Below are positions 13,562 to 17,821 of a stretch of 17,821 bases of DNA, piece after piece. The DNA comes from CAYUYH01 sp964449175 (GTDB lineage: Bacteria > Planctomycetota > Phycisphaerae > SM23-33), in NCBI GenBank assembly GCA_964449175.1, contig CAYUYH010000018.1:1-17821 (forward strand). Reading direction: 5' to 3'. Below the pieces are notes generated by a model, which was not told the DNA's origin, searched no databases, and worked only from the letters and a program-made list of their open reading frames with translations. The number at the start of each line of letters is the position of its first letter. The first letter of the stretch is position 1. The translations under genes and the position numbers were made by a program.

Positions 13562-14854
13562 CTACTTCTTGCGCCTAGCCTGCTTGGCAGCGGTCTTCGC
13601 GGTCTTCCTGGCGGCCTTCTTCTTGGCCGACGCTCTGGGCGGCTTCCGCCCCAGGCCGAACGCGTCATGCACGGCGCGGAGCGCCTGCTTGCCCTGCCCG
13701 CGGTCGATCAGGCATGAGATCTTGATCTCGCTGGTGGTGATGTTCTGGATGTTTATGCGCGCGCGGGCCAGGGCCGAAAACATCCGCTCCGCCACGCCGG
13801 TGTGCGCGCGCATGCCCACGCCGACGGCGGAGACCTTCGCCAGGTGGTCCTCGAAGACCGCGCTGCAACCGGTTGTCTTGCAGATCCCGCTGACGACCCT
13901 CTTGGCGTCGTTGAGGTCGGTCATGTCGATGGTGAACGACACGGTCGCCTTTTGCCCGCCGGCGGAGGTCTGGATGATGTCGTCCACGACGATCTTGGCC
14001 GTCGCGATGGTGTGGAATATGCGAGCCGCGATGCCCAGCTTGTCGGGCACGTTGCGAAGCGTCACGCGGGCGAGCGAGCTCTTTAGGGCCGCGCCGCTGA
14101 CGACGATTCTCTCCATGGATTCTGTCTCTGCCACGATCATCGTCCCTTTGCTGTTGTTCAGGCTGCTCCTGACGTGAATGGGCACGTTGTACTTCTTGGC
14201 GAACTCGACGGCGCGGTTCAGCAACACGCTGGCGCCGAGCGAGGCCAGCTCGAGCATCTCGTCGTAGCTGATGCGGTTGATCTTACGGGCGTTCGGCACG
14301 ATGCGAGGGTCGGCGGTGTAGACGCCGTCGACGTCGGTGTAGTTCTCGCAGACGTCGGCCTTCAGCCCGGCGGCGATGGCGACCAGCGATACGTTGCTGC
14401 CGCCCCGGCCCAGCGTGGTCACCGCGCCTTCCTCGGTGACGCCCTGGAACCCGGCGATGATCACGATCCGCCCGGCGTCGAGTTGGCGGCGGATGCGCCG
14501 GACGTCGACGGTCTTGATCCGCGCCTTGGTGTGGATGTCGTCGGTGATCATGCCGATCTGCCCGGCGGTGAGACTGATCGCCTTGGCGCCCATCGCCTCA
14601 AGCGCCATCGCCATCAGCGAGATGGTCACCTGCTCGCCGGTCGCCAGGAGCTGGTCCATCTCGCGTTTCGGCGGGTCAGAGTTGAGCTGCCCGGCCAGAT
14701 CGACCAGCTGGTCGGTGGTCTTGCCCATGGCTGAGAGGACCATCACGACCTGATGCCCGGCCTTCTGCGTCGCAATGGCGCGGCGAGCGGCGGCGCGGAT
14801 CTTCTCGGCGTCCGCCACGCTCGTGCCTCCGAATTTCATCACGACAATGCTCAT
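13562..14854 (-). CDS. lysC: Aspartate kinase with basic C-terminal tail
   Basis: A 430-residue aspartokinase, which makes aspartyl-phosphate, the first step to lysine, threonine and methionine (and diaminopimelate). The kinase domain opens MSIVVMKFGGTSVADAEKI, with the KFGGTS phosphate-binding motif at 7-12, then GRGGSNVSLVAIAAGL (149-164) and YTDVDGVYTADPRIV (172-186). Two ACT domains follow (about 262-330 and 340-400), which in the family bind lysine or threonine for feedback control. Residues about 403-430 are an added lysine/alanine/arginine tail that ordinary aspartokinases of about 405 residues lack. ATG 14854 is chosen because the conserved N-terminus starts there, with AAGGAAAGG upstream; the open frame extends to 15169 but overlaps the DUF72 gene. 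The symbol follows the enzyme activity, not a proven lysine response. Confidence 0.95.
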   Translation of the reverse strand: MSIVVMKFGGTSVADAEKIRAAARRAIATQKAGHQVVMVLSAMGKTTDQLVDLAGQLNSDPPKREMDQLLATGEQVTISLMAMALEAMGAKAISLTAGQIGMITDDIHTKARIKTVDVRRIRRQLDAGRIVIIAGFQGVTEEGAVTTLGRGGSNVSLVAIAAGLKADVCENYTDVDGVYTADPRIVPNARKINRISYDEMLELASLGASVLLNRAVEFAKKYNVPIHVRSSLNNSKGTMIVAETESMERIVVSGAALKSSLARVTLRNVPDKLGIAARIFHTIATAKIVVDDIIQTSAGGQKATVSFTIDMTDLNDAKRVVSGICKTTGCSAVFEDHLAKVSAVGVGMRAHTGVAERMFSALARARINIQNITTSEIKISCLIDRGQGKQALRAVHDAFGLGRKPPRASAKKKAARKTAKTAAKQARRKK

Positions 14855-14943
14855 TGCCGCCTTTCCTTCATGCCGGCCGCGGACGGCCGCCGCCCGCGGG
14901 GCGATAGAGACTACAGGATAACGGCGATTTTGCCAAGACCGCA

Positions 14944-14965
14944 CTGCCGGAATGCCGGCCGGCAG
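14944..14965 (-). terminator. Possible hairpin terminator after the DUF72 gene
   Basis: CTGCCGG (14944-14950) pairs with CCGGCAG (14959-14965) in a perfect 7-bp stem, beginning 11 bases past the stop of the DUF72 gene on the minus strand. There is no U-run directly after it, so its role as a terminator is uncertain. Confidence 0.3.
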
Positions 14966-14976
14966 CGGCGGGCCGA

Positions 14977-15762
14977 TCACTGGGGTATCTGGGCGAGGAT
15001 GCGCCTGAAGGCCTCGGCGTTCTGGGCGGCCTGGCCGCGGTGGCAGTTGTTGAAGAAGGCGTAGATGCGCTGCGCGGAGGCCTCGACGTCGCCCCACGCC
15101 TTGACGATGTCGGCCAACTGCTGGTCGGTGTAGCTGTAGTCGTATCGCTCGGCCGCGCCGGCGTACCACAGGTCGGCGTTGCGGCTGTGGAGGCGCAGGT
15201 AGCCGACGGGCGTGGTGGCGACGGGGCCGGCGCGATAGAGGCCGTCAATCGCCGGGACGTCCGGGACTACCAGCGTCACGCCGCGGTCGGCCAGACCGGC
15301 GACCGTGGCGGGGTTGTCCCACGAGCAGTGGCGGAACTCCACTGCCAGCGGCGTCTCGCCGAGCGAGTCGGTCAGCTCGGCGAGGTACTTCCTCGCCTCG
15401 GCCGTGCGATGGAACGACTGGGGGAATTGCAGCAGCAGCCCGGCCATCTTGCCGGATGCACGCATCGGCTCGACCTGCTCGCAGAACCCCTCGGCCGCCG
15501 CCAGGTTGCCCTTGTGGGTCAGCTCCTGGTTGGCCTTCACCCAGAAGTCGAACCCGTCCGGCGCCCGCGCGGCCATCCGCTCCAGCGTCCGCCCGGGCTG
15601 GCGGTTGTAGAACGTGAAGTTCAGCTCGACCGTCTGGAAGTGCGAGGCGTAGTGGGCGAACATCTCCTTGCCGCTTGTCCCGGCCGGGTAGAACGTGCCC
15701 ACCCAATCGCGGAAGGAGTATCCGCTGGTGCCCACGACGTACTTGCCATGCGTGTCGGTCAT
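14977..15762 (-). CDS. DUF72 (YecE-like) family protein
   Basis: A 261-residue protein of the DUF72 family, which adopts a TIM-barrel-like fold and has no settled biochemical function. Recognisable stretches are YVVGTSGYSFRDWVGTFYP at the N-terminus, FQTVELNFTFYNRQPGRTLE (42-61), FDFWVKANQELTHKG, GLLLQFPQSF, LAVEFRHCSW, and YLRLHSRN with YAFFNNCHRGQAAQNA near the end. These are the usual family landmarks. The length is typical. The ATG at 15762 agrees with family N-termini but has little Shine-Dalgarno. The gene is separated from the upstream dnaE2-like gene by 232 bases packed with short-period repeats, so it may have its own promoter there; none is clear. Confidence 0.9.
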   Translation of the reverse strand: MTDTHGKYVVGTSGYSFRDWVGTFYPAGTSGKEMFAHYASHFQTVELNFTFYNRQPGRTLERMAARAPDGFDFWVKANQELTHKGNLAAAEGFCEQVEPMRASGKMAGLLLQFPQSFHRTAEARKYLAELTDSLGETPLAVEFRHCSWDNPATVAGLADRGVTLVVPDVPAIDGLYRAGPVATTPVGYLRLHSRNADLWYAGAAERYDYSYTDQQLADIVKAWGDVEASAQRIYAFFNNCHRGQAAQNAEAFRRILAQIPQ

Positions 15763-15775
15763 GTTGCACCGTTAC

Positions 15776-15799
15776 CCGGAGGACCGGAATACCGGACCA
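15776..15799. repeat. 8-base tandem array (CCGGANNA)
   Basis: Three exact-period octamers begin at 15776 (CCGGAGGA), 15784 (CCGGAATA) and 15792 (CCGGACCA), with a degenerate fourth from 15800. The array lies 14 bases upstream of the DUF72 start and directly abuts the 7-base array at 15805. Confidence 0.65.
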
Positions 15800-15804
15800 C
15801 CGTG

Positions 15805-15839
15805 AATGTCAAATGTCTAATGTTAAATGCTTAATGCTG
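15805..15839 (+). repeat. 7-base tandem array (AATGYNN), forward
   Basis: Five consecutive heptamers start at 15805, 15812, 15819, 15826 and 15833. Each begins AATG (AATGTCA, AATGTCT, AATGTTA, AATGCTT, AATGCTG). The positions after AATG vary, while the period never slips. Confidence 0.85.
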
Positions 15840-15884
15840 AAGCGCTGGGTGGCGGGGCGCCAACGTGTGTCGATCCGTCCGTGT

Positions 15885-15919
15885 CATTCGGCATTTGGCA
15901 TTAAGCATTTGGGATTGAC
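15885..15919 (-). repeat. 7-base tandem array (AATGCNN), inverted
   Basis: Five heptamers, reading CATTNNG on the plus strand, start at 15885, 15892, 15899, 15906 and 15913; the last is degenerate. On the minus strand they read AATGCCG, AATGCCA and AATGCTT, the same type as 15805-15839. The two arrays face each other across 45 bases. Confidence 0.85.
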
Positions 15920-15950
15920 CGGCGTTCTCCGTGGTCCCAGTTGTTTCTCC

Positions 15951-15977
15951 GTCTTGGTGTCCTTTGTGCCCTTTGTG
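15951..15977 (-). repeat. 9-base tandem array (CACAAAGGN)
   Basis: On the minus strand three 9-base units (CACAAAGGG, CACAAAGGA, CACCAAGAC) occupy 15977 to 15951, and a purine-rich GGAGAAACA-like stretch continues beyond. It sits 17 bases downstream of the DNA polymerase stop codon. Confidence 0.7.
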
Positions 15978-15994
15978 GTTCAGTCTCTTGGGTG

Positions 15995-17821
15995 CTAGCC
16001 GGCGAGGCGGTCGAGGCGGATCTTTCGCTCGGCGATGTGGCTGGCCGTCAGCGTGATCGCGCCGTACTGCTCTTCCACACGGGCGGTGATGATATATGGC
16101 GCGTATCGGCTGGGCGGGCGGTACCGCCGGGCGACGTCCGGGAAGACCGTCACCTCGAACAGGCCGAACTCGTCTTCCATCGTCAGGAACATCATTGTCT
16201 GGCGGTTTTGCGTTCGCGTGGTCCGCGTCGCCTCGGGCAGGCCGGCGATTCGCACAGTCCGGCCGACGCGATGCGGCAGCAGCCGGCTGTCGGCGTCGAC
16301 CTCCCGGGTGAGGTGAGGCCGACGGATAGCCATCAGGTGCTTGCCGGTTGAGAAGCCCAGGATTCGCCGCTCGTCGAGGTACTTCCGCAGCGCGGGGTAG
16401 TCGCCCGGCGGGTCGGGTATGACCGGCCAGGCTGAGATGAGCTTGATCTCGTTGCGCAGGTGGGCGCGGGTCATCGCCCGGAACAGGTTCAGCTCCATCA
16501 TCAGTGACGGCCGTTTCCGGGCGGTCCAGTCGAACGCGCCGCAGAGCACCAGCGAGCGGGCTTCCTCCCGGCCGACGCCGGTGCGGGCGAGGAAGTCGGT
16601 AAGCCCGTCGAATGGCTGGCGGCTGCGGGCGGCGAGGATGGTCTCGACGGTCGCCGGCCCCAACCCGGTGACGCGGTCCAGCCCGACGCGAACGGCGCCG
16701 TCCTCGATGGCGAACTCGGTCTCGCTGCGGTTGACGTCCGGCGGCAGGAAGCGGATGCCCGCCCGCTTGGCGGCTTCCACGTAGACTCGGGTGGCGTACA
16801 TGCTCTGGTTGTTGTTCATCGCCGCGACGTAGAACTCCCTCGGCCAGTGCCGCTTGAGGTACGCCCCCGCGTAGGACAGGGCGGCATAGCTGGCGGCGTG
16901 GGCGCGGCAGAAGGAGTAGGCGTTGAACTTGGCCATCTGGACCCACATGGCCTTGGCGTAGTCGGTGTCCAGGCCGTTTTCGCGGCAGCGGGCGAGGAAC
17001 CGCCGCGACAGCTCCAGGCGGCTGTGATCGTCGCGGCACTTCTGCACGGCCTTGCGGAACCGGTCGGCTTCGGCCAGGTCGCCGCCCATCATCGCCGCGG
17101 CCACCAGCATCACGTCGTCCTCGTACAGCATCACGCCGTGCGTCCCGGCCAGGACCTCTTCCACCGCCGGCGGGGCGGTGGGGGGGCGGTCAAGTCCGCG
17201 ATGGCGGCGGATGAACGTCTCCTTCATGCCGATGCTTGCAGCACCCGGACGGATTAGCGCGAGAATCTTCATAACGTCGCCGACGTCGGCCGGCTGCATC
17301 ATCCGCAGCAGGCTTCGCATGGCCGGCGACTCGAGCTGGTTGCAGCCGACCGTGTCGCCCGATCGCAGCATGGCGATCGTCGGCGGGTCGGCGGTGGGCA
17401 GGTTCTCGATTTCGAGCTCCACGCCGCGGCGGCGAAGCAGCTCGCAAGCGTAGCGGACCGTTGAGAGATTGCGGTTGCCGAGCAGGTCGAGCTTGACCAG
17501 GCGGATGTCCTCCACGCCGTCCTTGTCATACTGGGTTATCATCACGCCCTTGGCCGCGGGCTGGATCGGCACGTAGCGGTCGATGGGCTTTCGCCCGATG
17601 ACGATGCCGCCGGGATGCACCGACAGGTTGTGCGGCAGGTGCAGGATTCGCCGGGCGAGTTGCGAGATTCGCGGCATGTCCACGTCGCCGGCTACCTTGG
17701 CCCCGTCGGACAGGCGCGAGACCTGATCGTCCGACAGGCCGAACGCCTTGGCCGTCTCGCGCAGGGCGGATCGCTGCTGGAACGTCGTGTGCATCGACAC
17801 CATGGCCACGTGGCTGTCGCC
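15995..17821 (-). CDS. dnaE2: DnaE2-like DNA polymerase III alpha subunit, 5' end beyond window
   Basis: The frame is open from the right edge to TAG at 15995, giving the C-terminal 608 residues; the N-terminal PHP domain and first polymerase motifs lie outside. Visible parts: LSVHPGGIVIG; QYDKDGVEDIRLVKLDLLGN, whose KLD aspartate (about residue 112 of the fragment) matches the third catalytic aspartate of DnaE; ILALIRPGAASIGMKE; HGVMLYEDDVMLVAAAMMGG, the family fingers and clamp region; HAASYAALSYAGAYLKRHWP; a helix-hairpin-helix (VTGLGPATVETILAAR); and an OB domain (VRIAGLPEATRTTRTQNRQT). The KLDLLGNR wording is closer to error-prone DnaE2/ImuC than to replicative DnaE1, which suggests a role in translesion synthesis, usually with ImuA/ImuB. 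Those partners would be outside the window. Choosing DnaE2 over another DnaE branch is inference. Confidence 0.9.
   Translation of the reverse strand, partial: GDSHVAMVSMHTTFQQRSALRETAKAFGLSDDQVSRLSDGAKVAGDVDMPRISQLARRILHLPHNLSVHPGGIVIGRKPIDRYVPIQPAAKGVMITQYDKDGVEDIRLVKLDLLGNRNLSTVRYACELLRRRGVELEIENLPTADPPTIAMLRSGDTVGCNQLESPAMRSLLRMMQPADVGDVMKILALIRPGAASIGMKETFIRRHRGLDRPPTAPPAVEEVLAGTHGVMLYEDDVMLVAAAMMGGDLAEADRFRKAVQKCRDDHSRLELSRRFLARCRENGLDTDYAKAMWVQMAKFNAYSFCRAHAASYAALSYAGAYLKRHWPREFYVAAMNNNQSMYATRVYVEAAKRAGIRFLPPDVNRSETEFAIEDGAVRVGLDRVTGLGPATVETILAARSRQPFDGLTDFLARTGVGREEARSLVLCGAFDWTARKRPSLMMELNLFRAMTRAHLRNEIKLISAWPVIPDPPGDYPALRKYLDERRILGFSTGKHLMAIRRPHLTREVDADSRLLPHRVGRTVRIAGLPEATRTTRTQNRQTMMFLTMEDEFGLFEVTVFPDVARRYRPPSRYAPYIITARVEEQYGAITLTASHIAERKIRLDRLAG

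Noticed and set aside
14855..15169. N-terminal extension of aspartate kinase
   Set aside because: The conserved kinase N-terminus begins at 14854 with a ribosome site; the extension overlaps the DUF72 gene in another frame.
12680..15977. Repeat arrays considered as CRISPR
   Set aside because: Units are only 7-9 bases, directly abutting and without spacers, and no cas genes are in the window.
15831..17039. A 402-residue minus-strand open frame overlapping the polymerase gene
   Set aside because: It runs in another frame through the polymerase gene and into the repeat arrays, and its translation (MLNAKCRM and HKGHKGH stretches) is the signature of those repeats.

Overview
The window looks like a high-GC chromosomal segment from a Planctomycetota bacterium, most likely of the Phycisphaerae type. 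This is inferred from gene content: a secreted protein that carries both dockerin-like calcium repeats and a C-terminal PEP-CTERM sorting tail, a XylR-like LacI/AraC hybrid regulator, a sensor kinase paired with an orphan binding protein, and spacers filled with 7- to 9-base degenerate tandem repeats. No rRNA, tRNA, transposase, phage gene or CRISPR array was seen.

Left part (1-2653, minus strand). A periplasmic ABC-type substrate-binding protein (PF04392-like) is followed 41 bases later by a membrane sensor protein. The sensor has a periplasmic CACHE-like domain, HAMP, coiled coil and PAS, and it continues past the left edge. No permease or ATPase gene is adjacent, so the pair looks like a ligand-sensing module rather than a transporter. 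The sensor has no ordinary start codon in the expected place: an ideal Shine-Dalgarno sits 8 bases before an in-frame ATC.

Middle (3021-9164, plus strand). A tight glycan-type operon encodes a GT4 glycosyltransferase, a radical SAM/SPASM protein and a second, WbuB-like GT4 glycosyltransferase. After a strong hairpin comes a 740-residue secreted beta-rich protein with four dockerin-like repeats and a PEP-CTERM tail. PEP-CTERM proteins are generally linked to exopolysaccharide production, so the neighbourhood suggests surface or matrix biology. Two inverted GC-rich hairpins follow, and then a XylR-family regulator (9426-10616) with a plausible promoter.

Right part (10623-17821, minus strand). 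Six housekeeping-type genes are read right to left: a DnaE2-like DNA polymerase (incomplete at the right edge), a DUF72 protein, aspartate kinase with an unusual lysine/alanine-rich tail, a membrane-anchored thermonuclease homologue, a small NYN/PIN-like protein, and a fused uroporphyrinogen-III methyltransferase/synthase. Three of the spacers between them contain tandem arrays with exact 7-base period. Most of these fit a loose AWTGYNN consensus, and 8- and 9-base-period arrays occur in the DnaE2-DUF72 spacer. Two of the 7-base arrays in that spacer lie head to head and could fold together. These repeat arrays are the least explained structure in the window.
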